A stretch of DNA of 64,000 nt from Nelumbo lutea (lineage: Eukaryota > Streptophyta > Magnoliopsida > Proteales > Nelumbonaceae), in contig JAKGHH010000005.1 in the NCBI GenBank assembly GCA_022828595.1, positions 22,333,875-22,397,874 of the forward strand, written 5' to 3'. Positions within the stretch are counted from its first letter, which is position 1, and the number at the start of each line of letters is the position of its first letter. The notes under the pieces are model-generated. The model did not search any database, had not been told where the DNA came from, and saw only the letters and a program-made list of their open reading frames with translations. The translations under genes and the position numbers were made by a program. Shown here piece by piece: positions 34,881-47,800 of this stretch.

Positions 34881-37800
34881 ATGGCAAACGGATCTTTTGC
34901 AAAGTTTCTTGATGACAACAAGCTTAAGGGCCCAAACTATGCCGACTGGTACAGGAACCTTATGCTGGTCCTAGCCTCTAAAAAGAATAGACAATGTTGC
35001 AAAGAATCCTGCCCCGTAGCGTCCGGGCGACAAGGATTTTGAGGCCCGAAGGAGAGACTATTAGGAATGGGAGGAGAAAAATTCCCTTGCCCGGTGTTAC
35101 ATCATTGCTTCCTTGGACAACCCAATACAGAGGTAGTTTGATCAGATTGAACTTGTCAAGGACATTTTGGACAGTCTCAGGATGATGTATGAAGAGCAAA
35201 ATCGTTATACTCGACAAAAGGTCTTGAAACAGTTCATGACCGCACAAATGACCAAGGGCCAACAAGTTCACGACCATTGTCTTCAGATGATCGGATACAT
35301 CAATGAACTGGAGGCTCTTGGATCCGGGTTGGACATTGTGACCCATATAGATGCAATCCTTAATTCTTTACCTCCTTCCTTCAATCCGTTCATTATGAAC
35401 TATAATATGAACAAGCTGAATGTCAACTTGCAAAAGCTCAGCAATATGTTGCAAAGAGCCAAAGAACTGATTAGAAAGGATGAGCCTGTAACTATGCTTG
35501 TTGAAGCTAGCAAGATAGGCAAGAGAAAGAGGAAGGCAAAGAAGCCTCAGAAGAAAGCCACTAAGGGTAAGAAGCAAAAGAAAGACAAAGCATCAGATGC
35601 CTGTCACTTCTGCAAAAAAACCCGTCACTGGAAACGGAATTGTCCTGCCTACCTGGAATTCAAGAAAGGTAATTTTGAAACTTGTGTTATAGAAACCAAT
35701 TTATTGGTAGCTTTTGTGTCCTGGTGTATTGACTCTGGGGCTTCAACTCATGCGTGTAACTCACTGCAGGGGTTCAAAGTAAGTAGAAGGCTGAGTGAAG
35801 GAGAAGTCACACTCTACTTGGGGACTACTGCAACTATTGCAGCCACGGCCATAGGAACCATGGAGTTACTTTTTAGAGAAGGAACAATTGTACTAAAAAA
35901 TTGTCTTTATGTGGAAAATTTAAGGAGAAACTTGATTTCTGTCTCAAAACTGTGTAGATGGTTATTCTATCTTCTATAGTAATACGATTGCTATTGAAAG
36001 AAATAACAGATTCATCGCATACGGGGAACTGGAGAACGGTCTCTATGTTCTACATCCTTCTCTAGAAACTAACATAACCGAAACTACGTCGGCTGAAATC
36101 CCCAAGAGAGCCCGTGATATAGTTAATCCCACATGTCTCTGGCATTACCAACTTGGCCACATCGGTGTTGACCGAATCACAAGGTTGGTAAAGGATAGTC
36201 TTTTGGATTTTCTAACTGTAGAAGATCTTCCCACCTATGAGCCTTGCCTACAAGGCAAGATGATGAAACTACCATTTAACGGTAAGCCTAAAAGATGTAC
36301 AGGCACACTTGACCTAATACATACTAATGTATGTGGTCCCCTGAGTGTTAAGACATAGAACCAACACGTGTATTTCATCACCTTCACAGATGATTTTTCA
36401 CGATATGGTTACGTGTACCTAATGAGACACAAGTTTGAATCCTTTGAAAAGTTCAAAGAGTTTAGACAAGAGGTTGAGAAACAGTTAGGGAGAGAAATTA
36501 AAGCCCTTCAATCAGATTGAGGTGGCGAGTATCTCTCTGACAAATTCAGGAACTACTTAAAGGACAATGGGATAGTATCACAATTAGCTCCTCCTGCTAC
36601 ACCATAACTTAACAATGTTTTAGAGAGGAGGAATAGGACCTTATTGGATATGGTCTGGTCGCTTCTCATATAGTCAGAGTTACCCACATCTTTTTGGGGT
36701 TACGCACTCCAGACTGTGATTTACGTGCTTAATCGGGTTCCAACCTAATCAGTTTCGAACACTCCATATGAACTTTGGACTAGAAAGAAACCAAGTGTCA
36801 GACACTTGAAGATTTGGGGTTGTCCAGCACACATTAAAAGGACGAGTGTAGACAAGTTGGAATCCAAGACCAGTCATTGCCTATTTGTAGGCTACCCAAA
36901 AGTCTTTGTAGGTTACCTATTCTATGACCCAAGTGAGTAAAAAGTGTTCTGCAGTCAAAATGCACAATTCTTGGAGACCAATTTCATCCTGGACACCCAT
37001 CGTTAGGAAGTTGTTCTTGATGAGGAAATCTCAAGAGTAGTGGGAGATGTCCCACAAGTTCCAGGTAGTGACCAACCTAGAAGATCCACTCGGGTATCCA
37101 GGCCACCAGTCCGTTATGGTTATGACTAGGATAGTTACCTGGTGGAAACTTGACTAGTGAGGAGGATCCCGTGACTCATGTGGAAGCTATGTTGGACATA
37201 GATTCCAAGAAGTGGGTGGAGGCCATGAGAGCAGAGATGGACTCAATGGAGACCAATGGAGTCTGGACTCTAGTAGATCCACCCTCCGGGGTAAAAGCAA
37301 TTGGTTGCAAATGGATTTACAAGAGGAAGAAGGGCCCCAATTGTAGGGTTGAGATCTTCAAAGCTCATCTGGTGGTGAAGGGGTACACTCAGAAAGAGGG
37401 CATCGATTATGAGGAAACCTTTTCACCTGTGGCCATGCTTAATCCATTAGGATCTTGCTAACTGTAGCAGCGTACTATGATTATGAGATTTGGCAGATGG
37501 ATGTCAAAACTACATTCCTGAATGGAGATCTTATTGAAGATATCTATATGCAGCAGCCGCAAGGCTTCATTGCTGCAGGTCAGGAAAACATGGTATGCAA
37601 ACTTAATAGATCCATTTATGGACTTAAGCAAGCTTCTAAAAGTTGGAACATCCGTTTTGACTCTGCTGTCAAATAATTTGACTTCGTGCAGAATCTGGAT
37701 GAACCTTATGTCTACAGGAAGTACAGTGGGGATAAGTTTACCTTCTTGGTTCTGTATGTAGATGACATTCTACTCATTGGGAATGATGTAGGAATGTTAA

Positions 37801-38740
37801 CTACGGTGAAAGTATGGCTTTCATAGCAATTCTCCATGAAAGATATTGGAGAAGCCTCCTATATACTGGGTCTTCGACGCTATAGAGATAGATCATAGCG
37901 GATAATAGGATTATCCCAATCTGCTTATATTGACAAAATAGTCAAAAGATACAGCATGGAAAACTCCAAGAAAGGAAATGTTCCTTTCAGGCACGGAGTC
38001 GCTCTCTCCAAGAAGATGTTTCCCAAGACGTCTAAGGAGATTGATGGCATGAAAGAAGTTCCCTATGCCTCTGCCATAGGAAGATTCTTGTATGTCATGT
38101 TGTGCACTCGTCCTGACATTGTTCAGGCAGTGAATGTAGTAAGCAAATTTCACGCCAACCCAGGGCAGGAGCACTGGACTGCTATGAAAAACATACTTAA
38201 GTACCTTCGAAGGATAAAAGAGTTTTGTCTAGTATTCGATGGTAGTTCACTACAGATCCAAGGGTATACAGATGCTGAATTCCAATCGGATCCAGATGAT
38301 AGAAAGTCTACATCTGGATATGTTTCACAATGGGATCATGTGCTGTTTGCTGGAAAAGCAGTAAATAGAGGTCCACTACAGACTCCACGACCGAGGCTGA
38401 GTACATTGCCGCGAGTGAGGCTGCCAAAGAAGCCGTGTGGATGAAGAAGTCCGTTCACGAGTTGGGAGTAGTTCAGTCTAGCACATCACCCATCCCATTG
38501 TTGTGTAACAACAATGGAGCTATTGCTCAGGCTAAGGAGCCATGAGCCTACTCAAAGTCGAAGCACATCGAGCGGAAGTACCATGTACTGCGGGAGATTG
38601 TTGGTAGAGGGGACGTCCTGATTCAAAAGGTGGCATCAACAGAAAATATAGCAGACCCATTGACAAAGCCACTATCACAAACAGTGTTTGAGAAACACGT
38701 GGAAAGCATGGGACTATGGCTTGTACCTAATTGGACCTAA
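34881..38740 (+). pseudogene. Element F copia gag-pol, nearly full length but broken
   Basis: Gag starts MANGSFAKFLDDNKLKGPNY and soon shifts frame. From 35167 it runs open through MTAQMTKGQQVHDHCLQMIG, a CCHC knuckle (CHFCKKTRHWKRNC) and protease CIDSGASTHAC to 35979. Pre-integrase and integrase (35980-36960) contain several stops. RT (37150-37880) keeps YVDDILLIGND. RNase H runs to 38740, with TDAEFQSDPDDRKSTSGY, a frameshift, then TTEAEYIAASEA and the usual tail ending LVPNWT. The TAA stop at 38738-38740 precedes the polypurine tract directly. Domain order protease-integrase-RT marks it as Ty1/copia. The defects are scattered stops and frameshifts rather than large losses. Confidence 0.92.
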
Positions 38741-38754
38741 GTGCAAGTGGGAGC
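38741..38754 (+). other. Element F polypurine tract
   Basis: GTGCAAGTGGGAGC lies between the pol stop and TGTTAGACAG of the 3' LTR. Confidence 0.85.
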
Positions 38755-41700
38755 TGTTAGACAGTTTTGTATACCCTTAGCTTCAATCAGAATGATGTAC
38801 TTTACGAGTTTATTATAAATGAATAAAAGTGCATATTTGATTCATGTTCCCTTGGTATGTTTCTGTGTAATACCCTTAAATTGGACACTTAACGAGACTT
38901 GTGTTAGTTTAGAATGTTCACAGCCAGTGGGTCGGTCTAGGGAGACCTATCCTGACAAGGCTGACATTGTGGTGCCACCAAGTCGGTTGGGGTGGTCTGT
39001 CTCAGCTGCCAGGGTGAGACCCTAGGCACATGCAGTGTAGGATTAATTCAATCTTTGAACTGGACCAGATTTCCAGTATTGCTCTGGACCTTGGAGATTG
39101 ATGTGCAAAACTGGAAAGTTACACCCAACCCCTAAACTCGATTATGATACTGCACTAGGTGTCGGATTGGGTTGTCTTTGATGTACCAATCAATGAGATC
39201 CTTAGTGGGGGTCAAAACCTGGGTATGTTGGGACAGTCTGAGAATTCATCTGAGTGGGTTATCTTAGTGACAGGATCAGCCCCTTTGTCGGACAAAGGTA
39301 ATGATCGGGAATGCACTCTCACTGATGGAAACCAAGACTGCCGGCAGCCGATTTCAATCGTTGAGATTTGTTTTGCAAAGTATATTTTATATAGGATATA
39401 AAAGTATATATATTATGGTTTTGAAAAGGGTTTGCAAAAGGTTTTAATTCACAGGATCCATATAAGTAGAGAGTGCAACACTGTTCCTTGCAGCCGAGGG
39501 AGAGGTCCTCTCTTGTTGGGCAGTGTATGATCATTATGGGCTGAGAGGTTAAGTGTAAGACCATTGAGGATAATACTGTTAGACAGTTTTGTATGCCCTT
39601 AGCTTCAATCTGATTTGATGTACTTTTGTTATTTAGTGGAAATAAATAAAGTGCATGTTTGATTCATGTTGTTTGGTTTAATTCTGTGTAAAACCCTAAA
39701 ACTGGACATTTATAGAGACTCATGTTAGTTTTAAATGTTCACAGCCGTTGGATAAGTCTGGGGAGATTTATCCTGCCAAGGCTGATACTGGTGTGCCACC
39801 AAGTGTTGGGATGGCTTGTCTCAGCCATCAGGGTAAGACCCGAGGCACATGCAGTATGGGATTACTTGAATCCTTGAACCGGACCAGATTTCCAGTATTG
39901 CCCTGGACCTTGGAGATAGATGGGCAAAACTGGAAAGTTACACTTGACCCCTAGACTCGATTATGACATTTCACTAGGTGTTGGATCAGGCTGCCTTTGA
40001 TATGCCAATCAGTGAGATCCTTAGCGGGGATCAAAACCTGGGTATGTTGGGGCAGTTTGAGAATTCATCTAAGTGGGTGATCATAGTGACAGAATCAGCC
40101 ACTTTGTCGGACAAAGGGTAATGATCGGGAATGCACTCTCTCTGATGGAAACCAAACTGCCGGCAGTTGATTTCAATCGTTGGAATTTTGTTTTGCAAAA
40201 TTAATATATTTATATATATATGTTCGGTTTCGAATTGTTTGCAAATGGTTTTAATTCCCGGGATCCATTTGAGAGGAGAGTGCGGCACTGTTCCTTGCAG
40301 CCGAGGGAGAGGTCCTCTCTTGTCGGGCAGTGCTTGATCATTAAGGGCTGAGAGGTTAAGTGTAAGACCATTGAGGATAATACCTGATGGGCTAATCTTG
40401 CACCTGCCCACAGTCCCTGTGTTTTTATAAGATGGCTTGGCCCAGGGACCACTTAATGTAAGTGTTGGGCCCATAGGGTCCATATGATGGACTCAAGGGG
40501 GTCATTGAGTTTTTCAGTGAATTCGGCTGGGCCTTATATTAAAGGCTGGGCCGAACCCATGTGGCTGGTGTGTAGATCAATGCTTGGGTCCCACGCCATA
40601 CAAAGAAGCCCAACTGGGCAGCAGATTGGAAAGTAATTAGACACTGAACACTTAATGGGCCAAAAGCCCATTTCGAGGTGGGCTGATATGATCACCCATC
40701 CATGGGGCGAATTTGAGATTAAAGTTAGTAAAAGGATTGGGCCTTTTAGCCTTATCCACTCTAAGAGACCAAATTCAAATTAGATTTGAATCTGGTAACC
40801 TTCTGATAAGATCAGAAGTAAGCTAACTCTATCTGCAGAAAGGATTAAGATTATCCCCTATCCAAATACTGATTTGGATTAGGATAACTCCTAAAAAGGA
40901 GGTTTCTTAATCAAGAAGAAAGGAGGAGATTTCGAACCACCTTGAAGAGGTATAGGATACCTCCTGCGAATTCAGATCTGATCTGATTCATACTCTCCAG
41001 AAAAACAGAAAAAATAGTTCAGCCTTTTTGTTTTGGAAATCTCCTCCTGCCGCCGCCATCTGCCATTGCAAGATTAGATCTTTGCAGAGAAGAAAGTCAA
41101 GAAATCTGTTCTTGACATCAGTCTTGCAAGAAAGACTGAAAAGGATTCAGTGTTTAGTACTCCAGAGGATTCTTGTGAAGGATCCAGTGTGTAGGACGCA
41201 CCCTGTTGGTTCTGTTCCATTCACAGCTGTGTCATCTTCAGCAGGAATGGATCTTGGAGCATTCTTTGGGCGTGAACACCAACTTTGGGAGATACTGCTT
41301 CTCCGGATCAGGTATATTCCTCCCATTTATCTTTTGGTACAGATCTGGTTTGATTATGGTTCAAGTAGGATCCTTGAATATTGTATTCTAAATTTAGGGA
41401 ATATGATTCCCAGTTGAGAGAAGGTAGGAAATTTTTGAAATTCGCCCACCCATTCCGCAACCTTTATGGCGTCCATTAGATGGATCCTACCATTCATTCA
41501 AATACCTGATGGGCTAATCTTGCATCTGCCCACATTCCCTGGGTGTTACAAGGTGGCTTGGCCCAAGGACCACTTATGGTAAGTGTTGGGCCCATAGAGC
41601 CCATCTGATGGGTTTTCAGGGGGTGCATTATCCATAATAGTGTATTCGGCCAGGCCTTGTAACAAAGGCTGGGCCGAACCCATGTGACTGATGTGTAGAT

Positions 41701-42636
41701 CAATGTTTGGGTCCCATGCCATACAAGGAAGCCCAACTGGGCAGCAGTTTGGAAGGCTAAGTGAATACATAACCTTAAATGGGCCTTAAGCCCATTTCGA
41801 ACTGGGCTAATTTAATTAGTCACTTAAAGGGGCGAATTCTGAGATGGATCAACTGATAAGATTGGGACAAGACCCTATCCACTTAGAGAGTCCATGATTT
41901 AAATAAGATTTAGATCTGGAAACCTCCCAATTAGATTAGGAGATGGCTGATCTGGTCTGCAGATAAGATAAGGGTTATCCCTTATCACTTAAAAGGACTT
42001 CTAATCCAAATATGATTTGGATCTCCAACTCCTAATGGGATTAGGAGCTGATCCCTTGAAGATTATAAAAGGAGGAGGGGGTGGCAGCCTTTAGAGATGC
42101 AACCAACACATTCTTATCTTCAGGGCTGAAATCACAAGAAGGGAGAATTCTGCACCCTGCGAATACTCTCTTGCCGCCTCCTTCTTGCAGCCATCGCCTC
42201 CAGTAGTTCGATCTCCTACTCTCCACAGGAGTAATCAAAATTCGATCTTGATATCAATCTTTTGGAGAAAAGATTGAAAGGAGCTATATTCACAAGCCAT
42301 CCCGTTGATTCTTGCGAAGGGTCAAGTTCTTTTGGAAGAACACTGTTGATTCTGCTCCATCCTGCACTGTGCTTTTTCAGTGGGAGCAGATTTTGGATCC
42401 TTCCTTGGGCGTGAACATCTCCATTAGGAGATACTGTTTCTTTGTATCAGGAATAATTTCTTCCTACTCCTTTTTGTTCAGATCTGATTCAGCTTATGGT
42501 TCAAAAATGATCATTGAAAATATGATTTTCTAAATAGGGAATGCAATTTCCAGTTGAAGGGAGAGAAAACTTTTTGAAATTTGCCCCTTATTTTGCAATC
42601 TTTGGGCATCCATGTGGTGGATATCCTATCCCTTCA
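38755..42636 (+). repeat. Element F 3' LTR, split by solo LTR G
   Basis: The LTR is 38755-39576 plus 41501-42636. Removing G and one copy of AATAC gives about 1,953 bp. It starts TGTTAGACAG and ends TATCCCTTCA. Its donor-like site reads TCAGGAATAA (GT changed to GA), unlike the 5' LTR. Confidence 0.93.
39577..41500 (+). repeat. Solo LTR G (1,924 bp) with target duplication AATAC
   Basis: It runs from TGTTAGACAG to CATTCATTCA, flanked by AATAC at 39572-39576 and 41501-41505. There is no internal region, so it arose by recombination between the two LTRs of an inserted element. It belongs to the same subfamily as K and O, sharing GATCCAGTGTGTAGGACGC with K. Its donor-like site at 41309 is intact. 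Confidence 0.95.
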
Positions 42637-43640
42637 CCCATACATTGGTCAAAGGCTGTCACGAACAATTGACCCATGTAGGATAATAACCTAATTGCTA
42701 CTTGTACCACTATTCGTGACAATTACAGATCATCGAACCATGGATAGCAGTAGGAAGATCAACATTAATTAATTTGTCAGACTAATTATCATTAACATCC
42801 ATAAGAACATGGACAAGAATCAATGAATACTTGCATAAGAAATCAAGAATTTAAATTAAACACAAAACCTCATGATGACACAATTGAATCGAAAATCCCC
42901 CCTTGAATCAGAAAAGAAAACCTTAGCCACTCATGGTTGTCGACTTCCCTCTTGTTCTGCTTCCCAGATGGATGGACTGATCTTCTAAATTGATTGAGTG
43001 CTTCAGTGATTGAGTGATGCCTAAAGCTGGTCCCCCCCCATCATTTATATAGCTTTAGGAGGAGGAGGGGCTCTCTCCAACTCCTCTTAGGAGATTATTC
43101 TCAAAAATAGAAAGTCCTAATCAGTTTTGATCTAATCCTATCCTATCTCTTATCTAGTAATCTAATCTCATTCATCTTATCCTTTTAGGATTATATTTGA
43201 AATTTGAATCTGATGGGACTTTTTATTCTTGAATTCGAGTTGGGCTCTTTAATTACTTGGGCTGCTACAAGGTTTTCCTGCGAATTGGGTTTCAGCTGTG
43301 AACTCGGCTTTACTGCGAATTTGTTCTGAATTCGGGCCCGATTTTGACCTCGATACCTACTGAATCTGTCAAAACCCAAAACACGAGAGTTGTAGAGTTC
43401 TCCTTTATCTTTCTAGTTCATTTTGAATCATCCCAATATGAGTCCGGAGTTAAGAGTTATGCCCCGATTACTGAACAGTGCCGAAACTGTGCAAAATCAT
43501 CCGATTAGCCTTATTTTCCTTCATTTGCTTTTTGCTTGTCTTGAATCGAAATACAAGAGTAATGAGTCTAATTAAGTTCTAATTTAATGTAAAAGAATGA
43601 ATATTTTGGGATAAAAATATGATACTTTTTATTCCCATCA
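42637..43640 (-). repeat. Element H 3' LTR, right part
   Basis: It starts with the second CCCAT copy of the F target site and ends TTCCCATCA before the polypurine tract. With 30656-31215 it forms one LTR of about 1,559 bp whose ends are TGACGGG and CCCATCA. Confidence 0.87.
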
Positions 43641-43655
43641 AATCCCCCCACACTT
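43641..43655 (-). other. Element H polypurine tract
   Basis: The minus strand reads AAGTGTGGGGGGATT, next to the LTR start TGATGGG. It is nearly identical to the tract of element A. Confidence 0.85.
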
Positions 43656-44875
43656 AAACCTTGCCCATCCTCGAGCAAGACAAAACTCAAGCAAAAACAA
43701 TCTAAATACCTACTGATTTTTAAAACTCTCTCTCTCAACATGATGCTTGGCCTCTCGCATGCTTCAATCCAGACTTAATAATCTTTTCATTTTCCACTTC
43801 TTTCTCCTCTTTAACTTGTCAAATAGTAATCTCAACTCACCATTCCTCATGAACCCAAGTTAATTCAATAGTCAAGGAAAGCAAGCATTCCAAAACTGAA
43901 CATTTTTGGACTAAAATAGGCACTCATTGTTTTAACAATCAAATGCAGCCAGATTCAAATGCCTCTCTTTATTTTTGAGGTACCATTAGTCTCTTAGGTC
44001 AAAACAATGTATGTTATTACCATAAATTTGCTTATGTATCACATCTCCTCCACTTAGCATGAGTTCAATGCATCAAAAATTGAAATGGAGTGCTAGGGGT
44101 GAGTGCATTTTATGCTCCATCTCACCCTTTTCTTTTGTTTCTAAATGTGAGTGCATCTTCTGCTCCATCTCACATTTGTCTTTCGCTTCTAAATGTGAGT
44201 GCATTTTATGCTCCATCTCACATTTGTCATGATTTTTTTTTTTGCACAACAATAGACATCACCATTTCAATTCCGATCCATGAACTCATTGACGTGGTCT
44301 CAACATGACTACAAAGCAAGTTCTAGAATAATCAAGCCGTGTTTGACAAGCTTTTGACAGGCCTTTAGGCAAAAAAAAATGCTCATAAGGGTTACATTTG
44401 TATTGAATCTTGCTTATTCCAAAATAATGAGGTGCCTTACATAGTCAAAAAGTTCAGTGAGTCATGCTTGCATCCTGTCTTGTCTATTAAACCTAAGCAC
44501 ATAAATCATGATAGTTTGAAATTATTCAAAGATAAGTTTCTAGGGAGTAAAAATTTTAAAAAGCAAGGTTAAAAAGTGATGATCGAAGCATGCTAGAGTT
44601 ACCCCAGAAATTATCAAATTCCCATAATCTCCCCACACTTAAGGTATACATTGTCACCAATGTATATGACTGTGCGTATGATAGAAAGATTTAAGGGAAT
44701 TTCCCTGAATGCTTTGTTGAGATCCTTCCGATGTGAAATCAGCTGCTAAACACGATTATGTTCCTAAAATTGAAAACAATAAAAATAATTGAACAAAAAT
44801 AACTAAACACAATGGGTTGCCTTCCACAAGCGCAATTATTTAACGTCGTTATGCTCGACGTCCTTCCTTGCTTCC
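43656..44875 (-). other. Element H noncoding segment between pol and 3' LTR
   Basis: About 1.2 kb with no useful frame. It holds the hairpin array (44098-44225) and, like A at about 1160-1200, a CCCCACACTTAAG stretch near 44630-44645. No env-like gene is seen. Confidence 0.7.
44098..44225 (-). repeat. Three-copy hairpin array in element H
   Basis: Units lie at 44098-44126, 44143-44177 and 44191-44225, with starts exactly 48 bases apart. The core is the same as in element A. The outer stem is GGTGAG with CTCACC in unit 1 and AAATGTGAG with CTCACATTT in units 2 and 3, so complementarity is kept while the bases differ. Confidence 0.9.
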
Positions 44876-47800
44876 TTAATTCGATGAATAATGAGGAAGA
44901 TCCAATGAGATGTCTTCCAAGGAGGAGACAATTGCATCCTCATGGAACAACTTTAATCTATGCCCATTCACTTTGAAAACCTTATTTGTATCAAGACTTT
45001 TGATTTCCACTGCACCATAAGGAAACACATTAGTAACAACAAATGGACCCATCCACCTAGAATGCAACTTACCTGGCATGAGTTGGAGTCAAGAACTATA
45101 TAATAACACCTTTTGACCTACCACAAACTATTTCCTTAAAAGAATATTATCATGGAACAACTTGGTCTTCTCTTTGTAGATTCTTGAATTTTCATATGCT
45201 TTTAACCGCAACTCCTCCAATTCTTGTAATTGGAGCTTTCTTGCCATGCCATCTTTTTCTATGTCCATATTGCAATGTGTGATTGCCCAATATGCCTTAT
45301 GTTCGATTTCAACTGGTAAATGACAAGATTTGCCAAAAACTATCCTATAAGGAGACATCCCTATTGGTGTTTTGTATGTGGTCTGGTATGCACAAAGTGC
45401 GTCATCTAGACGTAGGCTCCAATCCTTTCTACCTAGATTCACTATCTTCTCTAAAATGGACTTGACCTCTCGATTGGAAACCTCAGCTTGTCCATTCATT
45501 TGAGGGTGATAGGTAGTGGCGACTCGGTGATGCACCCCATACTTTTTTAGCAAGGCTTCAATGACTCTATTGCAGAAGTGGGTCCCTTGATCACTTATGA
45601 TGGCTCGAGGAATACCAAACCTATTGAAAATGTTATATTTGATAAAACCTACAACACACTTAGAATCATCAGTTTTGGTGGCTTTTGCTTCCACCCATTT
45701 TGAGAAATAATCAACTACCAGAAGTATGTAAACAAAACCACAAGAGGAAGGAAAGGGTCCCATAAAATCAATACCCCAAACATCAAAAATTTCGCAAATA
45801 AAAATGGGGGTTTGGGGCATCTCATTTCTGCGAGACAATGCACCTGTTTGTTGGCATCTTTCACAATTTTTATAGAACAAGTATGCATCTTTAAATAAAG
45901 TTGCCCAATACAACCCAATATCTAAGACTTTCCTAGCAATTCTTTTTGGCCCAAAATGACCACCACAAGCATAACTATGACAAAAATTCAAAATCGACAT
46001 ATGTTCACTTTCAGGGGCACATCTCCTAATCACTTGATTAGAGCAAAATTTCCACAAATAAGGTTCGTCCCAAACATAATATTTTGCCTCATACCTGATT
46101 TTATCCTTCATCGACTTGCTAAGATAACTAGGAAAAATTCCAGTAACTAAGTAATTCACGATATCAGCATACCAAGAGACCATACCTTTTATTTGGAACA
46201 GTTGCTCATTAGGAAAAAGCTCAGAGATGGGTGAGGAGTCTTCATCTTTTACCAACTTGCTTAGATGGTCTGCCACCGAATTTTTTGGCTCCGCTTCAAT
46301 CCTTGATTTCTAAATCGAACTCTTGGAGGAAAAGTGTCCACCTTATCAGCCTCGGCTTTGACTCCTTTTTCGCCAATAAGTATTTCGAAGTTGCATGATC
46401 AGAAAACACAATCACTTTAGAGCCAAGAAAATATGATCAAAATTTATCTAAAGCAAAAACAATTGCTAGTATCTCCTTTTCGGTGTTGTGTAATTGCATT
46501 GTGCAGCATTCAGTGTCCTCGAAGCATAGTAAATGACATGGCTCTTCCCATCAATCCACTGACCTAGAACAACTCCTACCACATAGTTGCTTGCATCGCT
46601 CATGATTTGAAAGAGCAAGTTACAGTCCGGTGGTTGAATAATGGGTGCAATCGTCATCAAATTCTTGAGCTTATCAAATGCTTCCTTGCATTCATCCCCA
46701 AAGTCAAAAGGCACATCTTTTTGAAGCAATTTGGACAATGGTAGGGCAATCTTTGAAAAGTCATTGACAAACCTACAATAAAAACTTGCATGTCCAAGAA
46801 AAGCACGCACTTCCCTAACATTTGTAGGGTAAGGTAATATCACAATTAAATCAACCTTTGCCTTATCGACCTCTATGCCTCTTGCAGAGATAACATGTCC
46901 AAATACAATGCCTTCCTTTACCATAAAGTGGCATTTTTCATAATTCAAAACCAAATTAGTTTCAAAACATCTATCCAGAATTTTACTCAAATTATCTAAA
47001 CAATCATCAAACGAATCACCATAGACAGTAAAATCATCCACGAACACTTCAATGCACTTCTCAATAAATTCAGAAAATATACTAATCATGCACCTTTGAA
47101 AAGTACCTGGAGCATTGCACAGACCAAAAGGCATCCGTCTGTAGGCGAAAGTGTCGAATGGGCAAGTAAAAGTCATTTTCTCTTGGTCCTCTTGAGCAAT
47201 AACAATTTGATAATAACCTGAAAATCCATCGAGAAAGAAAAAGAATGCCTTACCGTCTAACCTTTCTAACATTTGATCTATGAAGGGCAAGGGGAAATGG
47301 TCTTTTCTAGTGACTAAATTAAGTTTCCGAAAGTCAATCACCATACGCCAGCCATTTTGTACCCTCATTGGGACCAATTCATTATTTTGATTTCTTACGA
47401 CAGTGATCCCACTTACTATCCAAAATCGGATAGATTATCCCTTCCTCTAGTAACTTAAGCACTTCTTTTTTTACCACTTCTTTCATTGTTGGGTTGAGCT
47501 TCCTTTGCGATTCTCTAACTGGCTTGGCACCATCTTCCAAAAGAATTCTATGCATGTAGATTGATTGAGGGGCTGACCCCTTTTATATCGGCTAAGGTCC
47601 AACCCATCGCCGTCTTGTGCTCTTTCAGAACCTCGATGAGTTGTGCCTCTTGATTATCAGTCAACCCTTTTGCAATGATCACTAGAAATGTTTCTTTGTC
47701 ACCCAAGTAGGCATACTTAAGGTGATCTGGTAAGGTCTTCAGCTCTAACGTCGGAGCCTACAAAACAAAAGGCAACAATTTCTTATAAGAAAACGATGAT

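Larger units (their letters stand above)
31216..42636 (+). mobile_element. Element F: full-length Ty1/copia retrotransposon with target duplication CCCAT
   Basis: All parts are present: 5' LTR 31216-33094, primer site 33096-33107, leader, decayed gag-pol 34881-38740, polypurine tract 38741-38754, and a 3' LTR 38755-42636 split by solo LTR G. CCCAT at 31211-31215 and again at 42637-42641 is the target duplication. The element is inserted in the LTR of H. Its coding frame is broken, so it could move only with proteins supplied by another copy. Confidence 0.95.

Noticed and set aside
44098..44225. Regular 48-base spacing suggesting a CRISPR-like array
   Set aside because: Only three units, within a plant retrotransposon, with similar rather than unique spacers.
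46256..46465. Missing RNase H segment in element H as a deletion
   Set aside because: The sequence is present but frameshifted. The reading frame is lost rather than the DNA.
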